From Chitinophaga sp. sic0106 (GTDB lineage Bacteria > Bacteroidota > Bacteroidia > Chitinophagales > Chitinophagaceae), in the NCBI RefSeq assembly GCF_019219075.1, contig NZ_JAHUWJ010000005.1, positions 1 to 64,000 of the forward strand: 64,000 nucleotides of DNA. Direction: 5' to 3'. The number at the start of each line of letters is the position of its first letter. Position 1 is the first letter of the stretch. Positions 1-9,848 of the stretch are shown here, one piece after another. Below the pieces are notes generated by a model, which was given only the letters and a program-made list of their open reading frames with translations, was not told the DNA's origin and made no database searches. The position numbers were made by a program, and so were the translations under genes.

Positions 1-94
1 ATGATACATCAATCACTAAAATAGTGATATGTAATCATAAATAAATGGTTGTCAGTATCTTGTTAAAAAATCAAAAGAAAATATATAAAAGAAA

Positions 95-122
95 ATGGTC
101 GGAAGAAATTTCTTCCGACCAT
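95..122 (-). terminator. Intrinsic terminator, 28-bp perfect palindrome
   Basis: A 28-bp sequence that equals its own reverse complement lies just past the stop codon of the minus-strand gene at 174-995. Read on the minus strand, the hairpin is followed by a T-rich stretch (complement of the A-rich 63-94), as expected of a Rho-independent terminator for that gene. Confidence 0.75.
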
Positions 123-173
123 GACTAGGCGAAGGCCCGCTTTAAATTCCGGCCCAATATAATGGTGGGTCAG

Positions 174-995
174 TTAAAATTTAATCTGCATCTTTTCCGA
201 TACCAGCTTCCCGTCTTTATAATACTCAAACTGCCAGTCTCCATTACGTTTAAACAAAATACCCTTATCGGAACCATTGTCCGCAATGAAATATTCTGCT
301 ACCGTTGTTTTATAGAGACTTAAAACTTTCTTTGGCGTAGTGTCGATCAGCTGGTAGCCGGTAGGTGTAGGCTGTGCGTACAGGGTGAGGCCATTGCTCT
401 TGGTTTCAGCAGTAGCTGCGGCAACGGGAGCGGCAGCTGCGGGCGCAGTGGCTACCGGTGTGGTGGCTGCAGGAGCGGTTGCTACTGGTGCCGCGGTGGC
501 TGGAGCAGTAGCCGCTGGTGTGGTGGTCACAGGCGCGGCTGCGGGTGTTGCCGACTGCTGAACCGTTCCATTATAAGCATAGTTCAGTGTAGACAGGGAG
601 CTTAAAGCATCCCGGAGCGCTTCGTTATAAGCAGCGCCATAATCCTTTTCCCTGCTTTTGCCTTCCTTGCTTTTAAACAGCACATTACCACGACAGTCCT
701 TCAGCGTAAGCGTCAGGTTGGTCACAAACACGGCTTTTCGCTGTTCTACATCGGCAATCAACGCGCTGCACTTGTTGCCGGCAATGTCGGTGGGCAGTTC
801 TTTATCGTCAATCATGGCATCAAAGCCCAACCCGTTGAGCACCATCTGGGTGGTGGTATTTAAACCATATTGGTGCACCTCTTTCTGAAAACTAAATTTT
901 TCAGGTACCAGCACATACTTATAGTTGTTGACAGAGTTCTGTGCGAACGCCGCCACACTGAAAAGTAACAGGAAAAAAAATGAGAATCCTTTCAT
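174..995 (-). CDS. Secreted protein of unknown function with Ala/Thr/Pro-rich linker
   Basis: A 273-residue protein with a clear signal peptide (about residues 1-19, ending FAQ), so it is probably periplasmic or surface-exposed. Residues about 20-145 form a compact N-terminal region containing YKYVLVPEKFSF, a pattern I associate with small uncharacterised secreted Bacteroidota proteins. Residues about 148-198 are a low-complexity repeat of APVATAPAAT-like units, probably a flexible linker. The last 70 residues form a second small globular part. It is transcribed alone, away from the sigma-factor gene, and is followed by a strong terminator. No catalytic motif is visible and I assign no function. 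The Ala/Thr repeat is likely to vary in length between strains. Confidence 0.8.
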   Translation of the reverse strand: MKGFSFFFLLLFSVAAFAQNSVNNYKYVLVPEKFSFQKEVHQYGLNTTTQMVLNGLGFDAMIDDKELPTDIAGNKCSALIADVEQRKAVFVTNLTLTLKDCRGNVLFKSKEGKSREKDYGAAYNEALRDALSSLSTLNYAYNGTVQQSATPAAAPVTTTPAATAPATAAPVATAPAATTPVATAPAAAAPVAAATAETKSNGLTLYAQPTPTGYQLIDTTPKKVLSLYKTTVAEYFIADNGSDKGILFKRNGDWQFEYYKDGKLVSEKMQIKF

Positions 996-1128
996 AGTCG
1001 AAAATTACCGGATGAAAATACAAAATCCCTGGTAATTACACACCTGCAACGATACTAATTTTAAAACCACCCTTTTTTTACTATTTTAGACCTTTCAACC
1101 AACCAATTGTGTGTAGTGGCTGACTTGT

Positions 1129-1719
1129 ATGGAACACTTAGTAAATGAAAAAGAATTGCTCCGGCGTTTGTCGGAAGATGACGAGGCTGCATTTCAGGAA
1201 TTGTTTTATCATTACTGGGATCAGCTCTACCATGCTGCCTTTCGGTTGACCAAATCTCCGGAGCTGGCTACCGATATCGCCCAGGAAACTTTTGCGAGAA
1301 TATGGGCCAGGAGAGCTCATATAACGGACGTGGACAATTTCCCTGCCTTCCTGTTTACCATCTCCCGTAACCTGATTCATGACCACCTTAGAAATAAAGT
1401 GTTCAGGGAAGATAATGCCGGATACCTGGAAACATATGCGGCCTACCATGAAGCCACACCACAGCACCTGCTTGAAAATAAGGAACTGCAACACCTGCTG
1501 CACGAAGCTATCGACAGTTTGCAGCCACAATTAAAACAGGTATTTACCATGGCGCGCCTGCAAGGCATGCGCCACGAAGCCATCGCCAAAGCACTGGATA
1601 TTACGCCCATGTCGTCAAAAGTATATATGGTACGCGCGCTGGCCGCCCTCCGCAAATATATCCTGGAACGCGGAGGTCCTTTGCTGTTCTGCCTTTCCGT
1701 TTATTTTTTACGGGCATAA
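1129..1719 (+). CDS. ECF RNA polymerase sigma factor (locus 1)
   Basis: A 196-residue sigma-70 family protein of the extracytoplasmic-function type. Region 2 lies at about residues 20-90 (FQELFYHYWDQLYHAA, then DIAQETFARIWARR) and region 4 at about 130-180 (helix-turn-helix GMRHEAIAKALDITPMSSKVY). There is no region 1 or 3, as usual for ECF factors. The C-terminal tail is short and hydrophobic (LLFCLSVYFL), which is common in the Bacteroidota sigma factors that accompany SusC/SusD. The FecR-like gene begins 79 bases downstream and SusC/SusD follow. The sigma factor is therefore expected to activate this locus when the SusC transducer is occupied. Confidence 0.93.
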   Translation: MEHLVNEKELLRRLSEDDEAAFQELFYHYWDQLYHAAFRLTKSPELATDIAQETFARIWARRAHITDVDNFPAFLFTISRNLIHDHLRNKVFREDNAGYLETYAAYHEATPQHLLENKELQHLLHEAIDSLQPQLKQVFTMARLQGMRHEAIAKALDITPMSSKVYMVRALAALRKYILERGGPLLFCLSVYFLRA

Positions 1720-1798
1720 ATTTTTTTTTGAGAAGTTATGTTCTCCTTTTTCCTGCACCGCCGTCATTGTATGGATAGGAGTTGAAATCTAAGCCACC

Positions 1799-2947
1799 AT
1801 GAACGATACGGACTTCCAAATATTATTTCAAAAATACCTGGATGATGCCATCACACCGGAAGAAATGCAGCAATTGCAGCTGCAGCTACGGTTGCATTAT
1901 CCGGCAGCAGCCATCGAGGAACGCTGGGAAAATGCACTGCAGGAGCCCTTTACAGGCCCGCGCAGTAACCCGGAGCAACTGGCAGCCCTTTACCGGCAGG
2001 TTAAGCCGGCGGGAAAAACAATTTATGTCAACTGGAAAAAAACATTGGGATATGCCGCCGGCATTATGTTGCTGGTAACGGCAGGTACATATCTGTATTA
2101 TCAGACAACCAACCGGCCGCTGCAAACGCCGTCCACCACTGCCATGCAGCAACCGGTAATGCCTGCCACGGGAACGGTTACACTAACCCTGGCCGATGGC
2201 AGCATAGTGGAGGTCGACAGCCTTGGTCATCAAACCATTCAGCAGCAAGGCGCCCGCATTAGTAAATCCGGCAATGAGCTGGTTTACGCCGGTGGAAACG
2301 GTAGCGCCAACAGTATGAACACGCTGGCTACACCACGTGGGCGACAATTTCAGGTCAAACTACCGGATGGCACACGGGTATGGCTAAACGCCGCCAGCTC
2401 GCTCCGCTATCCAACGGCATTCACCGGGCCGCAAAGGAAAGTGACTGTTACCGGCGAAGCATATTTTGAAGTGGCCGCCAACGCGCAACAGCCCTTTGTA
2501 GTAGCCACCGAAAGGTCCGTGGTAGAGGTACTGGGGACCAGCTTCAACATCAATGCCTACGAGGCCGCCAGCCAGATCAGCACCACCTTGCTGGATGGCG
2601 CAGTGCGGGTATCGGCAACACAACCTGGTATCCAACCGGTAGTGCTGCAGCCAGGTCAGGAATCCAGACTAACCAGTGCGCAAACAGTGATCAGCCATGT
2701 GGATACTGAAAAAGCGCTGGCCTGGAAAAAAGGCTACTTTAATTTCGACGGCGCCACCCTGCACCAGGTATTAAATGAATTACAACGATGGTACGATATA
2801 GAAGTAGCTTATGAAGGAAACATAAAAGATATCCGCTTCGGTGGAGAGTTAAGCAGAAGCAAGAGTCTGGACCAGATTATCACAGCACTGAAAGAGAATG
2901 AAGTGCACTTCCGATTGGAAGGCAACAAGCTGACAGTTTTGCCGTAA
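1799..2947 (+). CDS. FecR-family anti-sigma factor (locus 1)
   Basis: A 382-residue single-pass inner-membrane protein. The N-terminal 80 or so residues are the cytoplasmic sigma-binding part, a hydrophobic segment follows at about 83-101 (TLGYAAGIMLLVTAGTYLYY), and the periplasmic part contains the FecR domain (about 175-275, TPRGRQFQVKLPDGTRVWLNAASSLRYP and VTGEAYFEVA) and a C-terminal DUF4974/STN-like domain (about 310-380, FDGATLHQVLNELQRWYDIEV). In this family the periplasmic part senses the STN domain of the partner SusC and controls release of the sigma factor. It sits between the sigma gene and SusC. It starts with ATG, unlike the FecR genes of loci 2 and 3. Confidence 0.93.
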   Translation: MNDTDFQILFQKYLDDAITPEEMQQLQLQLRLHYPAAAIEERWENALQEPFTGPRSNPEQLAALYRQVKPAGKTIYVNWKKTLGYAAGIMLLVTAGTYLYYQTTNRPLQTPSTTAMQQPVMPATGTVTLTLADGSIVEVDSLGHQTIQQQGARISKSGNELVYAGGNGSANSMNTLATPRGRQFQVKLPDGTRVWLNAASSLRYPTAFTGPQRKVTVTGEAYFEVAANAQQPFVVATERSVVEVLGTSFNINAYEAASQISTTLLDGAVRVSATQPGIQPVVLQPGQESRLTSAQTVISHVDTEKALAWKKGYFNFDGATLHQVLNELQRWYDIEVAYEGNIKDIRFGGELSRSKSLDQIITALKENEVHFRLEGNKLTVLP

Positions 2948-3089
2948 GGGCCAACAATATTCTATTTACTACTTACAGCACGCAACACCGGCAGGTAGCC
3001 GGTAAGGAATCTTTTTGCTTACTACTAACCAAAATCGAGGGAGGGTAACATGAATTAATCACCAACTATTACAACCGTGTCGCTAAAAA

Positions 3090-3121
3090 AAGGCCGCAGG
3101 TGTTTGCACCACCCCGGCCTT
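3090..3121. other. Stem-loop upstream of susC (locus 1)
   Basis: AAGGCCG at 3090-3096 pairs with CGGCCTT at 3115-3121, and GGTG (3099-3102) pairs with CACC (3107-3110) inside. An A7 run precedes it (3085-3091), so read on the minus strand it would be a hairpin followed by a T-run. No minus-strand gene ends here. It may be a leader structure between FecR and SusC, or mark the end of an antisense or small RNA. The rest of 2948-3177 shows no other feature. Confidence 0.4.
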
Positions 3122-3177
3122 CATATGGCCGATACTTTCTGACCGTTTGAGGAAGTCATCTATTAATCAACCACACA

Positions 3178-6100
3178 ATGCAAGTTATGCAAAAATCTGC
3201 TATGTGGCGAGGGAATGCTATGCCCGGCCAGATCTCAGGGCCGGCAACAGCAGCGAAATTCCGGAAGCCTTACCTAAAAAAATCGTTAGTCATGAAACTA
3301 ACCGCTTCCATTTTTCTGACCGCCGCTTTTATAAGTGCTCAGGCGATGGGCTATAGCCAGTCCATCAGTTTTTCGGCTAACAACGTACCTATTCAGCGCC
3401 TTTTTCCGGTGATCAAACAACAAACAGGCTACGTCGTATTTTATAATCAGGACCTGCTGGCAGAAGCCAGGCCGGTAACGGTACATGCCCAAAATCAGCC
3501 CCTGGGCGAGTTTCTGGCCAGCGTTATGAAAGACCAGCCACTGAATTTCCGGATAGACGGGAAAGATATTATCTTCTCCCGCAAGCCAATGGTATTGCTG
3601 CCGGAAGCTATTGCCGCCATCATCAAAGGAAAGATTACCGATGAAAATGGTATACCGCTGCCAGGTGCCACCATCCGCGTTAAAGGAGGGAATGCCACCG
3701 CCAGCACCGATGGCAATGGGGAATTCATACTGAAGAATGCACCGGCCAACGCAGTGCTCATTATCACCTACATCGGATATAAGCCCCTGGAAATAACGCC
3801 GGATGGCGGTTCAGTGAATGTGCGCATGGAACCGGCTGCATCTGCCTTAAACCAGGTAATGGTAACGGGATACCAGACTATCTCCCGGGAAAGAGCCACC
3901 GGCGCTTTCACCACGGTCAACAATGATATCCTCAGCCGCCGACCGGTTTCTAACCTCTCCAGCGCATTGCAGGGCCTCGTTGCAGGTATGCAGGCCAAAG
4001 AGAATGAGGACGGCAGCATGGACCTGCTCATTCGTGGTAATACCTCCCTGTATGGCGACCGCCGACCACTGGTAGTAGTAGATGGCTTCCCGGTGTCCAG
4101 CAGTAATTTTGCAGACATCAACCCCAATGATGTGGAGTCCGTAACGGTGCTTAAAGACGCCGCCGCAGCCAGTATCTGGGGCGCCAGGTCCGCCAACGGC
4201 GTTATTGTTGTGACCACCAAAAAATCGAAAAGTGCAGGTAAACTGCAGGTGGATGCTTCGGCGTTTAACCGCATCTCCCGTATGGCCAACCTGAACCAGC
4301 TCACCACACAGGCGGGATCTGCCGACCTGGTAGCCTACGAAAAGCTCGCCTATAAAAACAACTGGGTGTTCTATCCATATGCCGGCGGCTTCAGTGATAT
4401 TGAGAACTCACTCACCCTGGCGGAAGAACTGATCTACGGCAACCGCGATGGCCTGATCAGCGAACAGGCCATGAACGCTGGCCTCGATAGCCTCAGTAAA
4501 ATCAATAACCGCCCGCAGATCCGCGACCTGCTCATGCAACGGGCCGTGCTCAATCAATACAACGTGAGCATACGCAGCGGCAGCGAAAAGGCTAAAACCT
4601 ACGCCTCCGTGATGTATGAAAACAATAAAGGGAACTTTCAGAAAAACAGTTACGACCGCTATATCCTCAACCTGCAAAACGATTTTAAGCTGGCAAAATT
4701 TGCGGAGTTCAGCATCGGTGCTAACCTGCAATACCGGAAGGCGGAAACCAGCGGCGCCACCGTGGCGGAACTGGAAGGACTCTCTCCCTATGAAACACTC
4801 CTCAATCCTGATGGGGCCTACAGCGTGAATCTCAATACCTATAACCGGGAACAGCTGAAATATATTCCTGCCGCCAAGTTTCCTTATAGCGACTGGTCAT
4901 ACAACCTGTTGCAGGAAGTTCGCGGACGGAAACTCACCAACGAAAGCCTCAACGCCAGGATACAGGCAGGGCTTAAGCTGCGGCTCATGCAGGGACTCAC
5001 CCTCGACTCCCGCCTGCAATACGAACGTAACAGGATCGACTACGCTGATTACTATGACGAGTCTACCTTTTATGTACGCAGCCTGGTTAACAGTATGACC
5101 GAATACAACCCCAGTACCGGCACTATCGGAAAATCGTATATCCCTAAGGGTGGTATCCTGAAACCGCATAGGGTGGGAGATAAAGATGTGAGCCGGTCCG
5201 ATCTGGAAAGTTTCCTGCTGCGCAATCAAATCAACTTTGATCGCACCTTCCACCGCAGGCACGCCATCTCCGCGATAGCGGGTATGGAATTATCCCAGTA
5301 TACCACCAACACCGCTGCCAACCCATATGCCTATGGGTATTATGCGGATAAACTCCAGGCCACTGTGCCGCCATATGGCTACGGAGGTTCGTTGTCTCCC
5401 ATATCAGATTTTACCGGATACCCAACTGTAATTGCAGGTGCTAATCCCGTATTCGGCTGGCAGAAGGACAAATATGTATCTTTCTATAGTAATGCCTCCT
5501 ACACCTATAACTACAAATATTCTCTTTCGGGAAGTATCCGCAGTGATGCCTCCAACTTCATTACCGATAATCCAAAGCTGCGCTGGTCGCCACTATGGTC
5601 GTTAGGCGCCAAATGGAATATGAAAGAAGAAAATTTTGTAGCCGCCAACAAAAATATAGACCGGCTCGAAATGCGGCTCACCTACGGTAAAAACGGTAAT
5701 GTGGAACGTTCTACTTCTACCCAGGCCTTACTATCAGTAGGCAGCAGCCTTAATACCAGCACCGGTACCATCACCGCCACAGTAGCTAATAACGGTAACC
5801 CCGGATTGCGCTGGGAAAAAACAACTACTACCAACCTCGGGGTGGACTTCGCGCTGTTTGGTAATAAATTATTTGGTTCCGTCGACGTGTATAACAAAGT
5901 AGGCGACGGTATCATTGGTAACATTGCCCTGCCTGCCGCCACAGGTACCACTATCCAGAAGTTTAATAATGCGGGTATCACCAATCGTGGGATAGAGGTG
6001 AGTATCGGGGCAAACGTGCAGCTACCGCACACGCCTATACGTTATACGACTACGGTTACATATGCGTATAACCGTAACCGTATTAACAGCTTATATAATC

Positions 6101-6789
6101 CATTGTTGTATACCTACCAGATCCTGGATAATGCCTTTGTGGAAGGCCGTCCGGTAAATTCACTCTATTCATTTACCTATGCAGGGATGATCAATGGAGT
6201 GCCTCATGTGGTAGGCCCTAAAGGAGCGCCGTTTAGTTTCAACGATGTATCGTTGTATAACACCGCCCTGGGCCTGCCTTTTCTGAACTATGAAGGGACC
6301 ACCACACCACCGCACACACTCGGCTGGGTCAATACTTTCCAGGTGAAAAACTTTACGCTCACCGCCATCTTCGTAGGTAAAATGGGAGGTGTGTTCCGCA
6401 ATGAAACGTTCTATTATCCATCCATGGTGGGCTCCGGTAAATTATCAGTGAACCGGTGGGTAAAGGATGTACTGAACGGTGATCCGGGAATCCCTGGCTT
6501 TGCATTGCCGAGTGAACCTAAGCTCTACCTGTGGGACCGCTACGCACCTTACCTCAGCTCCCTGGTAGAAAGCTCCTCGTACATAGAATGTAAGGAGCTG
6601 ACCCTGGAGTATGCGCTCTCCCGCAAGGTGGCAAGAGCCATTCACCTGGCTAATGCAAAAGCGTTTATCCAATCCCGTGACCTCGGGCTGATATGGGCCG
6701 CCAATAAAAATGGCTACAATCCAGACTGGTTGCCAGGTACGAACAGGCCAGTGCAATCTTACACCATCGGCGTAAACCTCCAATTCTAA
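3178..6789 (+). CDS. SusC/RagA-family TonB-dependent transducer (locus 1)
   Basis: A 1203-residue outer-membrane TonB-dependent transporter that should form the barrel of a SusCD uptake complex. Order of parts: a long N-terminus (about 40 residues before the hydrophobic signal MKLTASIFLTAAFISAQ), an STN signalling domain (about 55-125), a carboxypeptidase-regulatory-like beta-sandwich (about 150-225), the plug with LLIRGNTSLYGDRRPLVVVDGFPV and KDAAAASIWGARSANGVIVV, then the barrel to the final aromatic residue (QF). The STN domain marks it as a transducer acting through the FecR and sigma factor upstream. The start is uncertain: ATGs at 3178, 3187 and 3292 are in frame. Such N-terminal extensions are frequent in Chitinophaga SusC annotations, but 3292 gives the cleanest signal peptide. 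Substrate unknown. Confidence 0.93.
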   Translation: MQVMQKSAMWRGNAMPGQISGPATAAKFRKPYLKKSLVMKLTASIFLTAAFISAQAMGYSQSISFSANNVPIQRLFPVIKQQTGYVVFYNQDLLAEARPVTVHAQNQPLGEFLASVMKDQPLNFRIDGKDIIFSRKPMVLLPEAIAAIIKGKITDENGIPLPGATIRVKGGNATASTDGNGEFILKNAPANAVLIITYIGYKPLEITPDGGSVNVRMEPAASALNQVMVTGYQTISRERATGAFTTVNNDILSRRPVSNLSSALQGLVAGMQAKENEDGSMDLLIRGNTSLYGDRRPLVVVDGFPVSSSNFADINPNDVESVTVLKDAAAASIWGARSANGVIVVTTKKSKSAGKLQVDASAFNRISRMANLNQLTTQAGSADLVAYEKLAYKNNWVFYPYAGGFSDIENSLTLAEELIYGNRDGLISEQAMNAGLDSLSKINNRPQIRDLLMQRAVLNQYNVSIRSGSEKAKTYASVMYENNKGNFQKNSYDRYILNLQNDFKLAKFAEFSIGANLQYRKAETSGATVAELEGLSPYETLLNPDGAYSVNLNTYNREQLKYIPAAKFPYSDWSYNLLQEVRGRKLTNESLNARIQAGLKLRLMQGLTLDSRLQYERNRIDYADYYDESTFYVRSLVNSMTEYNPSTGTIGKSYIPKGGILKPHRVGDKDVSRSDLESFLLRNQINFDRTFHRRHAISAIAGMELSQYTTNTAANPYAYGYYADKLQATVPPYGYGGSLSPISDFTGYPTVIAGANPVFGWQKDKYVSFYSNASYTYNYKYSLSGSIRSDASNFITDNPKLRWSPLWSLGAKWNMKEENFVAANKNIDRLEMRLTYGKNGNVERSTSTQALLSVGSSLNTSTGTITATVANNGNPGLRWEKTTTTNLGVDFALFGNKLFGSVDVYNKVGDGIIGNIALPAATGTTIQKFNNAGITNRGIEVSIGANVQLPHTPIRYTTTVTYAYNRNRINSLYNPLLYTYQILDNAFVEGRPVNSLYSFTYAGMINGVPHVVGPKGAPFSFNDVSLYNTALGLPFLNYEGTTTPPHTLGWVNTFQVKNFTLTAIFVGKMGGVFRNETFYYPSMVGSGKLSVNRWVKDVLNGDPGIPGFALPSEPKLYLWDRYAPYLSSLVESSSYIECKELTLEYALSRKVARAIHLANAKAFIQSRDLGLIWAANKNGYNPDWLPGTNRPVQSYTIGVNLQF

Positions 6790-6795
6790 CCTGAA

Positions 6796-8262
6796 ATGAT
6801 GATGAAGATGAAAAAAACAGCATGGATCATTGCCGCGGCAATAACGCTGGCGGGGTGTAAAAAATACCTGGCAGAAGAGCCGAACAAGCAGGTAAGCATC
6901 AAAACGGTGTCGCAGCTGGAAGCACTGGTAGATAATGCTCCGCTGTTTGCCTACGAAACCAATCAAACGGCCTCGTTTTCAACAGATGATTATGAGATCG
7001 GTAAAGACTTATACCGCCTCAATCCCGGGGCCTTTAACTTCAATGGCCTGCAATACTATATCAATAGTGTGGACGGTGTAGCCAGCCTGGCTTCCGATGA
7101 TTTGTGGAATGGGGAATACAAGAAAATTTTCACCGCTAACCTCGTGCTCGATAATATCGATAAAGTTACCGGCGACGATGCTGCCCGTGCCCGCGTAAAG
7201 GCGGACGCCCATTTTATCAGGGCTATGTCTTATTGGGTACTCGCCAACTACTACTGCGCGCCATATAGTGAGGGAAATCTGCAATCGATGGGACTACCGC
7301 TGAAGAAAACCATTGAATATAAAGAGAGCTTGAGTCGCACCACGCTGAAGGAAACCTATGATTTTATTCTGGGAGACATTACAGAAGCAGAGAAAGTGGC
7401 TTATGATGATGTAGATCCGCGCAGGGCCTGGCGGGTGAGCAAAAAGGCCATTGCTGCTTTTAGAAGCAGGTACTTCCTGTTTACCGGCGATTATCCGAAA
7501 GCGGTAGAACAGGCGGACCTCGCACTGCAATCTTCCACGGCACGACTGGTGGACTTCAAAACCATCAAACCCGGTATTTCCAGGAATTACAGCAACCCTG
7601 CGGCTACACTGAGGTACAGTGAGTTGTTTACCTGGACCGCCTTGAATTTTCTGTATTGGCAGGAGATGTATTATTGCCGCTATACCTACAACAGATCGTG
7701 GTATACGCCCAGTACCTCGCTGATGAACAGTTACGACACCGCTAACGACCTGCGTTATAAATTGCTGTTTATTCCAAATGGTGGCCGCGAGTTTTCTATT
7801 GTAACGCCGGCGACTACACGCTATACCTTTTTTAACACCGGTTATTATGTACCTGCGGGTTTCACACGTGCAGAGGTACTACTCAATAAAGCAGAGGCCC
7901 TGGCGCGGCAGGGGAACACCGGTGCAGCCCTGGAAGCAGCTAACATCCTGCGTGGCAGTCGTATGAGCACCTACGTGCCGCTTACCGCCAACAGTAAGGA
8001 GGATGCTATTAAACAAGTACTGGCAGAGCGCAGGAGAGAACTGCCTTTTGCTATGCGCTGGTACGATATCCGCCGCTTCAGTGTAAACGATTACACCGGT
8101 GATGATATTAAAGTGGTGCGGGAGTTTTATAATATGACCGCCACCGGTATTGACGTAAATACACCACAGACTTACACCCTGGATGCCAGGCGGATGCTGG
8201 TGCCTATTAATACAGTAGAAATAAACAGTAGCAACGGTCAGATTCTCCAAAACCCTTATTAA
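6796..8262 (+). CDS. SusD/RagB-family surface lipoprotein (locus 1)
   Basis: A 488-residue lipoprotein with lipobox LAGC (cysteine near residue 21), a RagB/SusD N-terminal part and a C-terminal part with the family signature around residues 395-430 (DAIKQVLAERRRELPFAMRWYDIRRF). SusD proteins cap the SusC barrel and help capture substrate at the cell surface. The gene begins 6 bases after susC, so the two are co-transcribed. Starts at 6796 or 6808 (MKKTAW) are equally plausible. No carbohydrate-active enzyme lies next to the pair, so a sugar substrate cannot be assumed. Confidence 0.93.
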   Translation: MMMKMKKTAWIIAAAITLAGCKKYLAEEPNKQVSIKTVSQLEALVDNAPLFAYETNQTASFSTDDYEIGKDLYRLNPGAFNFNGLQYYINSVDGVASLASDDLWNGEYKKIFTANLVLDNIDKVTGDDAARARVKADAHFIRAMSYWVLANYYCAPYSEGNLQSMGLPLKKTIEYKESLSRTTLKETYDFILGDITEAEKVAYDDVDPRRAWRVSKKAIAAFRSRYFLFTGDYPKAVEQADLALQSSTARLVDFKTIKPGISRNYSNPAATLRYSELFTWTALNFLYWQEMYYCRYTYNRSWYTPSTSLMNSYDTANDLRYKLLFIPNGGREFSIVTPATTRYTFFNTGYYVPAGFTRAEVLLNKAEALARQGNTGAALEAANILRGSRMSTYVPLTANSKEDAIKQVLAERRRELPFAMRWYDIRRFSVNDYTGDDIKVVREFYNMTATGIDVNTPQTYTLDARRMLVPINTVEINSSNGQILQNPY

Positions 8263-8282
8263 CACAAATTAAATTTACAACC

Positions 8283-9800
8283 ATGAATAAAATATTTGCA
8301 CTCGCACTGGCAGGTAGCCTGGTATTACCTGGAATTGTTTTTGGGCAGAAGAAAAAGGACAAGCCGGAAGTAAGCGCCGCGGAGCTGAAAAAGCTGGCGG
8401 CTGCGGTGGCGGCACATCCTGATAGTCTCTCGTTTCACGACGAATTTATTAAGGGTATCGGCATCGATAATCCGGCGGTGGTGATACAATACCAGAAATG
8501 GATGAAGCAATTCCCCAAAAACGCCAACGTGCCATACGCGCTGGCAGCGGCCTATCTGGATGAGGAAAGCCCTAAAGCCAAGCCCTACCTGGAAAAAACA
8601 GTAGCCCTTGATCCGCAGTACGTAGAAGGCTGGGGCGGACTGTGGACGGATGCGCAACGCTGGGGTAAGTTTGAAGAGGGAGAGGAATACCTGCGTAAAG
8701 CCACTGTAGCCGATCCTAATAATGCGCAATATGCTTTTTATTATGCGGAAGGCATGCGGGGAAAAGATGCTGCCAGGCATGAAGCGATGATCCTGGATGT
8801 AGCCAAACGCTTTCCGGATCATGAGCGCGGCGCACAGGCCCTTTACTGGCTGGCGGTTCGTGGAAAGGGGGCTGCGTATCAGATGAAAATATTTGAACTC
8901 CTGAAAAATAGTTATGATCCGGCTAAGTTCAGCTGGTCGTCCAGCGGAATGAGCAGCTATTACAACCTCCTGCTGGAAGAAAATCCGGAGAAAGCAGTAA
9001 CCCTGGCAAATGAGATGGCCACAAAAATGGGCGAAGAAAAACAGTCCTGGGAAAAAAATCAGGCCATTGCAAAAGCGGTGGTTGCAGCTAAGGGCTTTAT
9101 TGCTGCTGGAGATGGCGCTGCCGCATTGGCACAATTGAAAACAGTAAACCTGCCCTGGTACAGCACTGCCCGTGACCAGGTGTTGTTGCTGAAAGCGTCT
9201 GCTACAGCGCTTTCCAGCAAAAGTGCTGCTTACGATAGCCTGATGGTTCAGTTTCTGAAAACGCCTGGTACCAAGCTCTTTGCCGGTATGCTGAGCTACG
9301 GTGAGCAGTTAGGTAAATCTGCTAAAGAAGTAGGCAATGAAACCTGGAGCCGTTTGCAGGACTCCTCCAAACAAGCCACCGAGTTTAGTCTGAGGAACTA
9401 CTTCACTAATAAACCAACTACGGTGGCCGATTACAAAGGTAAAGTAGTGCTGCTGACCTACTGGTTTCCGGGCTGCGGCCCTTGCAGAGGGGAGTTCCCG
9501 CACTTCGAAAATGTGATCAGGAAGTATAAAGGTCAGCCGGTGGATTATGTGGGTATCAACATCGTTTCTTCACAAAACGATTATGTGCTGCCATTTATGA
9601 AAGGTAGTGGCTACAGCTTTACGCCGCTGGAAGACCAGGAAGGCAGAAACAAAGGTAACCTGAGCAATGGCCAGGCTGCACCCGTGAATTTCCTGCTGGA
9701 TCAGCAGGGGAGGATTATCTTCAGAAACTTCCGCATTGACGGCAGCAATGAAGATCAGCTGGAGCTGATGATTAACTTAGTGTTGAAGCATGAAGCATAG
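8283..9800 (+). CDS. Secreted TPR protein with TlpA-like thioredoxin domain
   Basis: A 505-residue exported protein with signal peptide MNKIFALALAGSLVLPGIVFG. Residues about 30-360 are helical and TPR-like (YALAAAYLDEESPKAKPYLEKTVALDP). The C-terminal 130 residues form a redoxin/TlpA thioredoxin fold with the active site CGPC at about 398-401 (FPGCGPCRGEFP) and the cis-Pro region AAPVNFLLDQQGRI. It should carry out disulfide exchange in the periplasm. It is the last gene of locus 1, 20 bases after susD. TlpA-like proteins often accompany SusCD pairs of unclear, possibly peptide-related, substrate. The partner of the TPR part is unknown. Confidence 0.87.
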   Translation: MNKIFALALAGSLVLPGIVFGQKKKDKPEVSAAELKKLAAAVAAHPDSLSFHDEFIKGIGIDNPAVVIQYQKWMKQFPKNANVPYALAAAYLDEESPKAKPYLEKTVALDPQYVEGWGGLWTDAQRWGKFEEGEEYLRKATVADPNNAQYAFYYAEGMRGKDAARHEAMILDVAKRFPDHERGAQALYWLAVRGKGAAYQMKIFELLKNSYDPAKFSWSSSGMSSYYNLLLEENPEKAVTLANEMATKMGEEKQSWEKNQAIAKAVVAAKGFIAAGDGAAALAQLKTVNLPWYSTARDQVLLLKASATALSSKSAAYDSLMVQFLKTPGTKLFAGMLSYGEQLGKSAKEVGNETWSRLQDSSKQATEFSLRNYFTNKPTTVADYKGKVVLLTYWFPGCGPCRGEFPHFENVIRKYKGQPVDYVGINIVSSQNDYVLPFMKGSGYSFTPLEDQEGRNKGNLSNGQAAPVNFLLDQQGRIIFRNFRIDGSNEDQLELMINLVLKHEA

Positions 9801-9806
9801 CTATTT

Positions 9807-9844
9807 TTTTCGGTTGTACGCCCACATGGGTGTACAACCGAAAA
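9807..9844. terminator. Bidirectional intrinsic terminator
   Basis: TTTTCGGTTGTAC (9807-9819) pairs perfectly with GTACAACCGAAAA (9832-9844). It is flanked by T's on one side and A's on the other and lies between two convergent genes (stop codons at 9800 and 9849), so it can serve both strands. Confidence 0.82.
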
Positions 9845-9848
9845 TATT

